From positions 1 through 34,515 of the forward strand of contig CAJPFI010000003.1 in assembly GCA_905339295.1 (NCBI GenBank): 34,515 nt of DNA, in the 5' to 3' direction. Both the position numbers and the translations under genes were made by a program. The DNA comes from Burkholderiales bacterium (GTDB lineage: Bacteria; Pseudomonadota; Gammaproteobacteria; Burkholderiales; Casimicrobiaceae). Of this stretch, positions 27,133 through 34,515 are shown in pieces. Position 1 is the first letter of the stretch. The number at the start of each line of letters is the position of its first letter. The notes beneath the pieces are model-generated. The model was not told the DNA's origin, ran no database searches, and saw only the letters and a program-made list of their open reading frames with translations.

Positions 27133-27987
27133 CAAGTTCCGGCCCGCAACCACGCGCGGAATACCCGCCAGGTCCCGTCGCACCTCGACAGCCTCGAAGC
27201 CGGCCTCCGCGAACAGCGCCCGGACGGCGTCGGACTGGTCGAACCCGTGCTCGACCGCCAGCCAGCCGCCGGCCCTGAGATGCGACCGGGCGCCGGCCAC
27301 GATCGTGCGGAGCGCATCGAGGCCATCGCCTCCCGGCGTGAGCGCCTGCGCCGGCTCGAAGCGCAGGTCGCCTTCCGACAGGTGGGCGTCGTCCGCCGCG
27401 ACGTACGGCGGGTTCGCGGCGACGAGGTCGAACGCTCCCGCGTCCGGCGCCAGCGCGGCATACCAGTCGCCGGGCGCGAACGCGACGTTCGAAAGCCCGA
27501 GCCGCGCCGCGTTGCCGCGCGCGACGGCGAGCGCGTCCTGCGACACGTCGGTGGCGAGCACGCGCGCGAGCGGCCGCGCCGAGGCGATCGCCAGTGCGAT
27601 CGCGCCCGAGCCGGTGCCGAGGTCGGCGACGTCGACCGGCCGGTCGCGCGGCAGGCGCTCGAGCGCGACGTCGACCAGCGTCTCGGTCTCCGGACGCGGG
27701 ACGAGCACGGCCGGCGTCACGCGGAGGTCCAGGCCGTGGAACTCGCGCCGCCCCACGAGGTAGGCGACCGGCTCGCCGTCGCGGCGGCGCTTGGCGAGAT
27801 CGAAGAACGCGCCCGCGCGCTCGCGCGGCAGCGGATCGGTCGCGTGCGCGACGAGCCACGCACGGTCGACGCCGAGCGCGTGCGCGAGCAGCACCTGCGC
27901 ATCGACCGGGACGAGCCCGCACTGCGCGAGCGCCCGGCGGACCGAGATCTCGCCGGCAGCGGCGTCAGGAACGACGTTTCGCGACAC
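27112..27987 (-). CDS. prmC: Peptide chain release factor N5-glutamine methyltransferase PrmC
   Basis: PrmC methylates the glutamine of the GGQ motif of release factors. The 291-residue product shows the helical N-domain (SVRRALAQCGL, DAQVLLAHALG), the linker YLVGRREFHGLDLRVTPAVLVPRPETE, SAM motif ADLGTGSGAIALA and the catalytic NPPY (192-195). The GTG at 27987 is preferred over a GTG at 28035 because only the former gives a family-like N-terminus; GGAG lies just upstream. It overlaps the GNAT stop by 23 bases. The C-terminus departs from the family after PRVVAGR: the last codons and TAA come from a family B repeat arm. Confidence 0.93.
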   Translation of the reverse strand: MSRNVVPDAAAGEISVRRALAQCGLVPVDAQVLLAHALGVDRAWLVAHATDPLPRERAGAFFDLAKRRRDGEPVAYLVGRREFHGLDLRVTPAVLVPRPETETLVDVALERLPRDRPVDVADLGTGSGAIALAIASARPLARVLATDVSQDALAVARGNAARLGLSNVAFAPGDWYAALAPDAGAFDLVAANPPYVAADDAHLSEGDLRFEPAQALTPGGDGLDALRTIVAGARSHLRAGGWLAVEHGFDQSDAVRALFAEAGFEAVEVRRDLAGIPRVVAGRNLNLGSEP

Positions 27988-28576
27988 GGTCTCCGGCCCC
28001 CTCCACGCGACCCGGGCGGAAGTCGTCACGGACACCGCTTTCGATCGCGAACAGCCGCACGCGATGGCCGTAGTAGTGTCCCCAGCCCTCGTCGGCCATG
28101 CCGATCTTCGCGAGCACTCGCTGCGACGCGCGGTTGCCGGGGTGCGTGATGCCGATGATGCGCTCGAGGCCGACGTCGTCGAAGCCGTAGTCGCGCAACG
28201 CCGCGGCGCCCTCGGTCGCGAAGCCCTGGCCCCAGGCGTCGGGAAGCAGCCGGTAGCCGATCTCGATGTCGCACGCGGCGCCGGCGTACTTGAGCGAGAA
28301 CCAGCCGACGAACGCGCCGCTGTCGCGCCGCGACGCGCGCCACACGCCCAGGTTCGCGTAGAGACTCGGGTAGCGCAGCGCGCGCGGGAACGACGCGATC
28401 GATTCCTCGCGCGTGTGCGTGCGCCCGGTCCCGATGTACTTCATCACGCGCGGGTCGCCGTCGAGCCGCACGATGTCCTCGACGTCGCCCGGCACGAACT
28501 CGCGCAGGTCGAGCCGCAGCGTCTGCAGCCATGGCTCCGGGGTCGGACCCCGTGTCCGACCCTGACGCCGTTTCAC
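27965..28576 (-). CDS. RimJ/RimL-like GNAT N-acetyltransferase between prfA and prmC
   Basis: The 203-residue protein has the GNAT fold of the ribosomal-protein acetyltransferase type: [39 protein letters not shown], the acetyl-CoA motif [19 protein letters not shown] and [16 protein letters not shown]. The acceptor is unknown. The GTG at 28576 overlaps the prfA stop as GTGA, so it is translationally coupled; the first 15 residues ([15 protein letters not shown]) come from a family C palindrome and are foreign to the family, whose members begin near the following WLQT. The gene sits between prfA and prmC, which are usually adjacent. Its stop overlaps the prmC start. Confidence 0.88.
   Translation of the reverse strand: MKRRQGRTRGPTPEPWLQTLRLDLREFVPGDVEDIVRLDGDPRVMKYIGTGRTHTREESIASFPRALRYPSLYANLGVWRASRRDSGAFVGWFSLKYAGAACDIEIGYRLLPDAWGQGFATEGAAALRDYGFDDVGLERIIGITHPGNRASQRVLAKIGMADEGWGHYYGHRVRLFAIESGVRDDFRPGRVEGAGDRVAKRRS
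28539..28551. repeat. GGGGTCGGACCCC palindrome inside the GNAT N-terminus
   Basis: This is a 13-base family C palindrome within the first codons of the GNAT gene; a half copy (GTCCGACCC) follows at 28554-28562. It is the same motif as at 17595-17627 and 29659-29694. Confidence 0.85.
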
Positions 28577-29655
28577 GCGTCCTCCCCCAGCGCGGCGAGA
28601 AGTTCGGCCTGGTACTCGTGCTGGAGCGCGGTCACGATCTCGTCGAGGTCGCCGTCCATGATCGCGTCGATGCGGTAGAGCGTCAGGTTGATCCGGTGGT
28701 CGGTGACGCGGCCCTGCGGGAAATTGTAGGTGCGGATGCGCTCGCTGCGGTCACCCGACCCGATCAGGCTCTTGCGCGTCGCGGCCTCCTTGCGCTGCCG
28801 CTCGCCGCGCTCGCGATCGAGCAGGCGCGTGGCCAGCACCGCCATCGCCTGCGCGCGATTGCGATGCTGCGAGCGGTCGTCCTGGCACTCGACGACGATG
28901 CCGGACGGCAGGTGCGTGATCCGCACCGCCGAGTCGGTCTTGTTGACGTGCTGTCCGCCCGCGCCGGACGCGCGGAACGTGTCGATGCGAAGCTCCGCCG
29001 GGTTGATCTGGATGTCGGCGATCGGATCGGCCTCGGGCATCACGGCGACGGTGCACGCCGACGTGTGGATGCGCCCCTGCGACTCGGTCTCGGGCACACG
29101 CTGGACGCGATGGCCGCCCGACTCGAACTTGAGCCTCGCGTAGACGCCGTCGCCCGCGATGCGCGCGATCACCTCGCGGTAGCCGCCCAGCTCGGCCTCC
29201 GACGCCGACACGACCTCGACCTTCCAGCCCGCGCGCTCGGCGTAGCGCGCGTACATGCGGAAGAGGTCGCCGGCGAAGAGCGCCGACTCGTCGCCGCCGG
29301 TGCCGGCGCGGATCTCGAGGAACACGTTTCGCGTGTCGTCCGCGTCCTTCGGCAGCAGCGCCGCCTGCAGGTCGCGCTCGAGCGCCTCCATGCGCGCGCC
29401 GGCGGCCGCGCGCTCCTCGTCCGCGTACGCCTTCATCGACGGATCCGCGCCCAGCTCGTCGGCGGCCGCGAGGTCGGCCTCCGCCTGCCGCCACGCGCGG
29501 AAGCGCTCGACGACCGGCGCCACCTCCGCGTGCTCCCTCGCGTACGCGCGGTAGCGATCCATGTCGTCCGCGATCTCGGGCGCGGCGAGCAGGTGATCGA
29601 GCTCGGCGAGCCGCGTCGCGAGTCGTTCGAGCCGGGTGCGCAGCGAGAGCTTCAT
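28573..29655 (-). CDS. prfA: Peptide chain release factor 1
   Basis: RF1 ends translation at UAA and UAG. The 360-residue protein is full length, with the codon-recognition tripeptide PxT as Pro-Glu-Thr (188-190, in [13 protein letters not shown]) and GGQ at 233-235 ([14 protein letters not shown]), the glutamine being the PrmC target. The coiled domain 1 and the C-terminal [13 protein letters not shown] block are present. The ATG at 29655 fits the family. Its upstream 15 bases are a family C palindrome (GGGGTCC-GATCCCC type), so no Shine-Dalgarno sequence is available at the normal distance. It lies downstream of hemA as in many proteobacteria. Confidence 0.97.
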   Translation of the reverse strand: MKLSLRTRLERLATRLAELDHLLAAPEIADDMDRYRAYAREHAEVAPVVERFRAWRQAEADLAAADELGADPSMKAYADEERAAAGARMEALERDLQAALLPKDADDTRNVFLEIRAGTGGDESALFAGDLFRMYARYAERAGWKVEVVSASEAELGGYREVIARIAGDGVYARLKFESGGHRVQRVPETESQGRIHTSACTVAVMPEADPIADIQINPAELRIDTFRASGAGGQHVNKTDSAVRITHLPSGIVVECQDDRSQHRNRAQAMAVLATRLLDRERGERQRKEAATRKSLIGSGDRSERIRTYNFPQGRVTDHRINLTLYRIDAIMDGDLDEIVTALQHEYQAELLAALGEDA

Positions 29656-29658
29656 GGT

Positions 29659-29694
29659 GGGGATCGGACCCCGGCCTCATCGGGGTCTGACCCC
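29659..29694. repeat. Two family C palindromes directly upstream of prfA
   Basis: GGGGATCGGACCCC lies at 29659-29672 and GGGGTCTGACCCC at 29682-29694. The first ends only three bases before the prfA start codon, where the ribosome binding site should be. The rest of the hemA-prfA gap (29695-29771) shows no gene. Confidence 0.9.
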
Positions 29695-29771
29695 GTTTGC
29701 GAATCGGCGAAAGGCGGTGCGGGCACCGTGAATCGAGCGGAAGGAGGGGCCGGCTCGCGATCGAGCACCCC

Positions 29772-29807
29772 CGGGGCCGGACCCCGACAAGGTCGGGGTC
29801 GGCCCCG
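29772..29807 (-). terminator. Long hairpin two bases after the hemA stop
   Basis: Arms at 29772-29788 and 29792-29807 pair over 16 bases with a single bulged G and a three-base loop. It is built from two family C motifs (GGGGCCGGACCCC and GGGGTCGGCCCC) face to face. No T-run follows on the hemA strand, so intrinsic termination is uncertain. It could instead stabilise the hemA 3' end or lower readthrough into prfA. Confidence 0.55.
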
Positions 29808-29809
29808 CG

Positions 29810-31075
29810 CTAATGCCCGTCGACCGGCGGCTCGTGCAGGCGGTAGACGCGCTGGAACAGCGCGATCAGCTCGGCGCGCTCGGCGTCGCCGGCGGTGTTG
29901 AGCGCCGAGAGCGGCGCGTGCAGGAACTTGTTCGCCAGTCCGCGTGCGAGCGCCTCGAGCACCCGGTCGGGCGGCGTGCCGTTCGCGAGCATGCGCCGCG
30001 CGCGCTCGAGCTCGACCTCGCGCATGACGTCGACGTGGCCCGACAGCGCGTGGATCGTCGGGACGACGCTGCGGCCCTCGAGCCAGCGCAGGAAATGGCT
30101 GGTCTGCTCGGAGATCATCGCCTCGGCCTGCACGACCGACTCGCGGCGGATCTGCAGGTTGTCCTTGACGATCTCGGCGAGGTCGTCGACCGAGTAGAGG
30201 AACACGTCGTCGAGCGCGCCGGCCTCCGGCTCGACATCGCGCGGCACCGCGAGGTCGACGATGAACACCGGCGCGTGGCGGCGCGCCTTGATGACGCGCT
30301 CGAGCAGTCCCTTGCCGAGGATCGGCAGCGTGCTCGCCGTGCAGGTGACGACGATGTCGAACTCGGCGAGCCGGTCGGGCAGCTCGTTCAGCATGATCGC
30401 CTCGGCGTCGAGCCGGTCGGCGATCGACTGCCCGCGCTCGAGCGTGCGATTCGCCACCGTGACCGACTTCGGCCGCTTCGCGACGAAGTGGTTCGCCGCG
30501 AGCTCGATCATCTCGCCGGCGCCGATCAGGAGCAGCCGCTGGTCGGAGATCGACGGGAAGATGCGCTCGGCGAGCTTCACCGCCGCCGCCGCCATCGAGA
30601 TCGACGCGCTGCCGATGTCGGTCTGCGAGCGCACGTCCTTCGCGACCGCGAACGTGCGCTGGAACAGGCGATTGAGCACAAGGCCGAGCGAGCCGGCCGA
30701 CTCGGCAGTGCGCACCGCCTGCTTCATCTGGCCGAGGATCTGCGGCTCGCCCAGCACCATCGAGTCGAGGCCGGAGGCGACGCGGAACGCGTGCGTCACC
30801 GCCTGGTCCTGGCGAAGCGTGTAGAGATGCGGCCGCAGCGCGTCGGACTTGAGCCCGTGCACCTCCTCGAGCCAGTGCGCGACCTGGGCCGGTTCGCCGC
30901 CGTGGAAGTAGACCTCGGTGCGGTTGCACGTCGACAGGATCGCCGCCTCCTTCACCGTGCGCGCGCCGGTGATGTCGCGCAGCGCTTCGGCGAGCGCGTC
31001 CGGCGCGAACGTCACCCGTTCGCGCACCTCGAGTGGCGCGGTCGTGTGGTTCAGGCCGACGGTGTGGAGCGACAT
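29810..31075 (-). CDS. hemA: Glutamyl-tRNA reductase
   Basis: This is the first committed enzyme of C5 tetrapyrrole synthesis, reducing Glu-tRNA to glutamate-1-semialdehyde with NADPH. The 421-residue protein has [15 protein letters not shown], the catalytic Cys50 in [20 protein letters not shown], the NADPH-binding [16 protein letters not shown] and the C-terminal dimerisation domain with [14 protein letters not shown]. The ATG at 31075 is the standard start. It is transcribed from a TAGAAT promoter at 31120-31125. It leads the hemA-prfA-GNAT-prmC series. Confidence 0.97.
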   Translation of the reverse strand: MSLHTVGLNHTTAPLEVRERVTFAPDALAEALRDITGARTVKEAAILSTCNRTEVYFHGGEPAQVAHWLEEVHGLKSDALRPHLYTLRQDQAVTHAFRVASGLDSMVLGEPQILGQMKQAVRTAESAGSLGLVLNRLFQRTFAVAKDVRSQTDIGSASISMAAAAVKLAERIFPSISDQRLLLIGAGEMIELAANHFVAKRPKSVTVANRTLERGQSIADRLDAEAIMLNELPDRLAEFDIVVTCTASTLPILGKGLLERVIKARRHAPVFIVDLAVPRDVEPEAGALDDVFLYSVDDLAEIVKDNLQIRRESVVQAEAMISEQTSHFLRWLEGRSVVPTIHALSGHVDVMREVELERARRMLANGTPPDRVLEALARGLANKFLHAPLSALNTAGDAERAELIALFQRVYRLHEPPVDGH

Positions 31076-31385
31076 GGCGGTGCGGAGCGGGTGCCCGGGC
31101 GACGATCCGGTTGCGCGCCATTCTACCGCGCCGCCGGTCCGGGAACACTCAGGACCTTGATTTCGATCAGCATTCCTCTCCGGCCGGCGCGCGAACGTCT
31201 GCGGCGGACACCCGGCGCGCCCCCGCCACGGGGTCCGCGTCCGCTTTTGCGGCGAAATCCCCTGAAACTGCGTACCCTTACGCGCGAAGGCCGGCGCGGG
31301 GTCGGGGACGGCGCTCGACTCGCAAGGTCCCGACCGCTCCCGCGACGGCGCGCAAGCATCGATCCCGACCCTCCGCTCCCGCCCC
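31076..31385. other. Divergent intergenic region between hemA and the cyclase gene
   Basis: This 310-bp gap contains the hemA -10 box at 31120-31125. The part near the cyclase has short AT-richer stretches (GCGGCGAAATCCCC and TACCCTTACGCG around 31250-31285) that could be a rightward promoter, without a clear match to consensus. No small gene or repeat of families A-C was seen. Confidence 0.5.
31120..31125 (-). promoter_or_regulatory. -10 box of hemA
   Basis: Leftward, CGCGGTAGAATGG contains TAGAAT (five of six matches), 45 bases from the hemA ATG. TTCCCG lies roughly 17 bases upstream as a weak -35. Start of transcription would be near 31113. Confidence 0.5.
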
Positions 31386-32924
31386 ATGGACCCGCCCGGA
31401 CTCAAGCGCCGCCTCACCTGCATTCTCGCCACCGACGCCGTCGGCTACAGCCGCCTGGTCAACGAGGACGAGACCGGTGCGCTGCGCATCCTCGCCGCGC
31501 ATCGTGCGGTCATCGACGGGATCATCGCCTACCACGACGGACGCATCGCCAACACGGCCGGCGACTCGGTGCTCGCCGAGTTCGGCAGCGTGGTCGAGGG
31601 CGTGCGTTGCGCGGTCGAGATCCAGGACGCGCTGAAGACGCGCAACGAATCGCTGCCCGAGGCGCAGCGCATGCTGTTCCGCATCGGCATCAACCTCGGC
31701 GAGGTCGTGGTCAAGGGCGACGACCTGCTCGGCGACGGCGTCAATGTCGCCGCGCGATTGCAGAGCATCGCCCCGCCCGGCGGCATCCTCGTCTCGTCGT
31801 CGGTCTACGACCAGATCACCGGGAAGCTCGACCTGGGCTTCCAGGACATGGGCGAGCAGGCGCTCAAGAACATCTCGCGGCCGATCCGGGCGTTCAGCGT
31901 GTCGGGCGCGGGCGGACCCATGCGCGTACCCACGCCGCGCCTGTCGACGACGGTGGCGACGAGCCGCGCGCTCCCCGTCGCGATCGGCGTGCTCGCGCTC
32001 GCCGTGCTCGCCGGCGGCGTCGCGTGGATGCAGGGGTGGATCGGCGGATCGCGTCCGGCGGAAACGAGCGTCGCGGCGCCCGATCCGGCGAAGACGAAGC
32101 TCGAGGCCGACCTTGCCGCGTCCGAGAAGGCGCGCACGGAGGCGGAGCAGCGAGCGAAGGCGGCCGACGCCGATGCGATCCGGTCGCGCGCGCTGGCCGA
32201 TGCCGCGGCCCTGCGCATGAAGGCGGAGTCCGACGCCGCGGCGATGAAGGCGAAGGCGCAGTCGGAGGCGACGGCGCTGCGCTCTCAGGCAGCGCAGGAC
32301 GCGAGCCGGGCCAAGGCCGCCGACGCGGACGCGATCAGGGCGCGCGCCGAGGCGGAAGCTGCGGCGCTGAAGTCGAAGGCGGAAACCGACGTTGCCGCGC
32401 TCAAGGCCAAGGCGCAGGCCGACGTCGCGGCGATGCAGTCGAAGGCGGCGCAGGAAGCCAGGGCCGCGCAGGAGGCGGCGGCGGCCCAGGCGGCGCAGGA
32501 AGCCACCGCAGCGAAAGCCGCACAGGACGCCGCGGCTGCGAAGGCCGCGCAGGAGGCAAGCGCCGCGAAGCCCGCCGCCGCGAGCATCGACGCTTCGCGT
32601 TACGAAGGTTCGTGGGTGATGACGCTGCAATGCGCGGCGTTCCGGACCGTCGGTCCGTCCACGCGCAGCGCCGACTTCGTCGTGCGTGGCGGCGAGTTCG
32701 TGGTCGAGCGCGGGACGGCGGGACAGCCGGGGTACAACATCGTGCGCGGGCGTCCCGCGCCCGACGGTGCGCTCGTGATGACCGGCAGCGCCATCGGCAA
32801 CCAGGCGTTCAATTACGGCAAGCACTTCGCCATCGCCCTGGCGGGACGCTGGACGACCGATCGCTTCGTGCTGCGCGGCTCGTGGGGCGGGCGCAACTGC
32901 GAAGCCGAGGTCGCGCGGAAGTAG
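31386..32924 (+). CDS. Membrane-anchored class III adenylate/guanylate cyclase with coiled-coil stalk and C-terminal domain
   Basis: The 512-residue protein has an N-terminal cyclase homology domain (about 5-172): metal-binding Asp17 ([10 protein letters not shown]) and Asp60 ([11 protein letters not shown]), [27 protein letters not shown] with Asn120 and Arg124. One membrane helix follows (about 195-214). Residues 232-398 are an Ala/Lys/Glu-rich coiled coil with an 11-residue period and two near-identical 52-residue units. The last 110 residues form an unrecognised beta-rich domain with Cys416 and Cys505. The topology places the cyclase in the cytoplasm and the stalk and end domain in the periplasm, the reverse of most receptor cyclases. 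ATP or GTP preference is not decided. It is divergent from hemA. Confidence 0.88.
   Translation: MDPPGLKRRLTCILATDAVGYSRLVNEDETGALRILAAHRAVIDGIIAYHDGRIANTAGDSVLAEFGSVVEGVRCAVEIQDALKTRNESLPEAQRMLFRIGINLGEVVVKGDDLLGDGVNVAARLQSIAPPGGILVSSSVYDQITGKLDLGFQDMGEQALKNISRPIRAFSVSGAGGPMRVPTPRLSTTVATSRALPVAIGVLALAVLAGGVAWMQGWIGGSRPAETSVAAPDPAKTKLEADLAASEKARTEAEQRAKAADADAIRSRALADAAALRMKAESDAAAMKAKAQSEATALRSQAAQDASRAKAADADAIRARAEAEAAALKSKAETDVAALKAKAQADVAAMQSKAAQEARAAQEAAAAQAAQEATAAKAAQDAAAAKAAQEASAAKPAAASIDASRYEGSWVMTLQCAAFRTVGPSTRSADFVVRGGEFVVERGTAGQPGYNIVRGRPAPDGALVMTGSAIGNQAFNYGKHFAIALAGRWTTDRFVLRGSWGGRNCEAEVARK
32157..32468 (+). repeat. Coding tandem duplication in the cyclase stalk (2 x 156 bp)
   Basis: Residues 258-309 and 310-361 are similar 52-residue units, each starting KAADADAIR and continuing with LK/KAKAQ blocks. 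Inside them an 11-residue (hendecad) rhythm is visible, for example [22 protein letters not shown]. An Ala-Gln-Glu-rich tail of about 35 residues follows, recalling TolA-like stalks. Confidence 0.8.
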
Positions 32925-32939
32925 TCCTGGCACGCGACG

Positions 32940-33881
32940 CTACGGACGCTGCACCCCGCGCGTCGCGAGGCGGATCCGGTAGAGCGAGGTCGAGGCCGCG
33001 ATGTGGAGCACGTCGCGGTCGGGCCCGCCGAACGTGACGTTGCCGACCTTCTCGGGCACCGGGATCCTCCCGATCAGCGTGCCGTCGGTGTGCAAGACCT
33101 GCACGCCGTCCTGCGCGCTCGTGTAGATCCAGCCCCGCGCATCGACACGGAAGCCGTCGGGCACGCCCGGCTCGACTTGCGCGAACACGCGACCGTTCGC
33201 GAGGCCGCGTCCCTCCGTCACGTCGAACACCCAGATGCAGTGGTTGCTCCCGTGACCGGGAACCGCGAGCGACGTGTCCGACACGTAGAGCAGCGCCTCG
33301 TCGGGCGAGAACGCGAGGCCGTTCGGATGCTCGGGCACGTCGGTGACCGGGTCGAGCGCGCCGGTGCGCGGGTCGTGCCGGAACACGAGGCAGTCGCCGA
33401 TCTCGCTCTCGCCGCCGTGCCCCTCCTCCGGGATGATCAATCCGTACGGCGGATCGGTGAACCAGATCGTGCCGTCGGACTTCACGACGATGTCGTTGGG
33501 CGAGTTGAATCGCCTGCCCTGCCAGCGGTCGGCCACGATGCGCTGCCCCGAGCCGTCGACGTTCGTGCGGAACACCGCGCGCAATCCGTGCGAGCAGTGC
33601 AGGATCGACCCGTCGCGGTCGCGCGTGTGCCCGTTCGTGAACCCGGCGCGCTCGCGCCACACGCTCGTGCCATCGCTCGCCGACCAGCGCAGCATCCGGT
33701 CGTTCGGGATGTCGCTCCACAGCACGCTGTCGTCATCGGCGATCCAGACCGGCCCCTCGCTCCAGCTCGCGCCGGTCGCCAGGCGCTCGAGGCGCGGCCG
33801 ATGCGCGACCACCGGCGCGAAGCGCGCGTCGAGCACCTCGATCCGGCAGGCGACCTCGCCCGGCGGCAGTGCGCCGCTCAT
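32940..33881 (-). CDS. SMP-30/gluconolactonase family protein
   Basis: The 313-residue six-bladed beta-propeller has the metal-site pattern of sugar lactonases: Glu42 in SWSEGPVW, FNSPNDIVVKSDGTIWFTDPPYG, EHPNGLAFSPDEALLYVSDTS and GVPDGFRVDARGWIYTS. It would open a gluconolactone-type ring in the cytoplasm; no signal peptide is seen. The ATG at 33881 lies 7 bases after the recG stop. The gene is not next to a sugar dehydrogenase, so the substrate is open. Confidence 0.92.
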   Translation of the reverse strand: MSGALPPGEVACRIEVLDARFAPVVAHRPRLERLATGASWSEGPVWIADDDSVLWSDIPNDRMLRWSASDGTSVWRERAGFTNGHTRDRDGSILHCSHGLRAVFRTNVDGSGQRIVADRWQGRRFNSPNDIVVKSDGTIWFTDPPYGLIIPEEGHGGESEIGDCLVFRHDPRTGALDPVTDVPEHPNGLAFSPDEALLYVSDTSLAVPGHGSNHCIWVFDVTEGRGLANGRVFAQVEPGVPDGFRVDARGWIYTSAQDGVQVLHTDGTLIGRIPVPEKVGNVTFGGPDRDVLHIAASTSLYRIRLATRGVQRP

Positions 33882-33888
33882 CGGAGCC

Positions 33889-34515
33889 TCACGCCTTGAT
33901 GAACTCCTGCCGGCCGCCGAGCCAGCGCGCGAGGTGCGCCCGCGCCGCGTCCGGGAACTTCGCGAGCATCTCGTCGGCCGTGTCGCGCGCCTGCTCGATC
34001 AGCGCGACGTCGCGCTCGAGGTCGGCGAAGCGCAGCAGCGGCACGCCCGACTGCCTCGCGCCGAGGAACTCGCCGGGCCCGCGGATCGCGAGGTCCTGCC
34101 GGGCGATCTCGAAGCCGTCGTGCGTCTCGTAGATCACCTTGAGCCGCTGCTTCGCGGTGTCCGAGAGCGGCTCCTCGAACAGCAGGATGCACTGGCTCTC
34201 GGCTGCGCCGCGCCCGACGCGTCCGCGCAACTGGTGCAGTTGCGCGAGGCCGAAGCGCTCGGCGTGCTCGATCACCATGATCGACGCGTTCGGGACGTCG
34301 ACGCCGACCTCGATCACCGTCGTCGCGACCAGCACGCTCACGTCGCGGCGGACGAACGCATCCATCACCGCCGCCTTCTCGGCGGGCTTCATGCGGCCAT
34401 GCAGCAGCCCCACCGGAATGCGTCGGGCTGAAGCCCGACCCACATCGGCACCGACGGGTCGCGCCTCGGAAGGCCTTCCATCCCCCGTGGGTCGGGCTTC
34501 CGCCCGACTTCCATC
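33889..34515 (-). CDS. recG: ATP-dependent DNA helicase RecG, C-terminal part, with a repeat inside the frame (runs off the window)
   Basis: RecG remodels stalled forks and branched DNA. Residues from [22 protein letters not shown] onward match the end of RecG: motif V ([17 protein letters not shown]), motif VI ([12 protein letters not shown]), and the RecG wedge-contact region [18 protein letters not shown], ending GGRQEFIKA. Directly upstream of IPVGLL the frame runs without a stop through two inverted hairpin repeats (34422-34508) to the window end, encoding about 32 Arg/Ala/Pro/Gly-rich residues unlike RecG. Either the repeat pair is tolerated in frame, or the gene is broken; the upstream helicase motifs lie outside the window. 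Internal starts cannot give a working helicase. Confidence 0.9.
   Translation of the reverse strand, partial: DGSRAEARPTGDGRPSEARPVGADVGRASARRIPVGLLHGRMKPAEKAAVMDAFVRRDVSVLVATTVIEVGVDVPNASIMVIEHAERFGLAQLHQLRGRVGRGAAESQCILLFEEPLSDTAKQRLKVIYETHDGFEIARQDLAIRGPGEFLGARQSGVPLLRFADLERDVALIEQARDTADEMLAKFPDAARAHLARWLGGRQEFIKA
34422..34508. repeat. Inverted pair of family A hairpins inside recG
   Basis: A reverse copy at 34422-34443 (GTCGGGC-TGAA-GCCCGAC then CCAC) faces a forward copy at 34487-34508 (loop TTCC), with a 43-base spacer. The total of 87 bp resembles a REPIN. On the recG strand the frame stays open through both hairpins. Confidence 0.93.

Noticed and set aside
29813-33037. Frame of more than 1000 codons on the + strand across hemA and the cyclase
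   Set aside because: It overlaps well-supported genes on both strands, has no recognisable domain and shows the shadow composition of GC-rich DNA.

Overview
The window is a GC-rich (roughly 70 %), densely coding bacterial chromosome segment. Gene order points to a betaproteobacterium, probably Burkholderiales-like: hemA-prfA-prmC, rph-rdgB-hemW, and a MidA-type methyltransferase divergent from a pteridine reductase. No rRNA, tRNA, CRISPR array, phage gene or transposase gene was found. The organism assignment is an inference from synteny, not from a marker search.

Layout. 1-2510: a nine-copy hairpin array, a D-erythronate dehydrogenase-like gene and dusA. 2837-7050: a signalling locus with a metallo-beta-lactamase/receiver fusion convergent with a PAS-PAS hybrid histidine kinase, plus an 85-residue unknown protein. 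7168-13625: a divergent sugar-acid locus. A DapA-type aldolase, a GntR-type regulator and a three-part TRAP transporter run leftward. An aldose dehydrogenase and a lactonase run rightward. A 22-bp near-palindrome fills the gap between the two start codons. The set resembles a non-phosphorylative L-fucose-type pathway lacking its dehydratase. 13641-13944: a second hairpin array with the same core but a 44-bp unit.

13964-18487: acyl-CoA synthetase, MidA-like methyltransferase, divergent pteridine reductase (Asp-Tyr-Lys triad), ChaC and a 54-residue basic protein. 18561-25013: a leftward series of glycosyltransferase, quinovosamine-dehydrogenase-like epimerase, rph, rdgB, thioesterase, hemW and amidase. 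25128-26989: an HpcH/HpaI aldolase with an Ldh2-type dehydrogenase. 27112-31075: hemA, prfA, a GNAT acetyltransferase and prmC. 31386-32924: a membrane class III nucleotide cyclase with a coiled-coil stalk. 32940-34515: an SMP-30 lactonase and the 3' part of recG, which runs off the window.

The most unusual theme is the palindromic repeats. Three families recur: (A) a GTCGGGC-TTCA/TTCG-GCCCGAC hairpin core; (B) GGGGTCAGAGCCGTAAC in inverted pairs of about 90 bp; (C) GGGGTCNGACCCC. They do not stay between genes. Family B supplies the same last codons and stop (Gly-Ser-Glu-Pro-stop) to three unrelated genes: dusA, the Ldh2-type dehydrogenase and prmC. Family C encodes the start of the GNAT protein and sits where the prfA ribosome binding site should be. 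A family A inverted pair lies inside the open recG frame without a stop. Inverted pairs of 87-91 bp resemble REPIN/BIME elements moved by REP-associated tyrosine transposases, but no such transposase gene is in this window.
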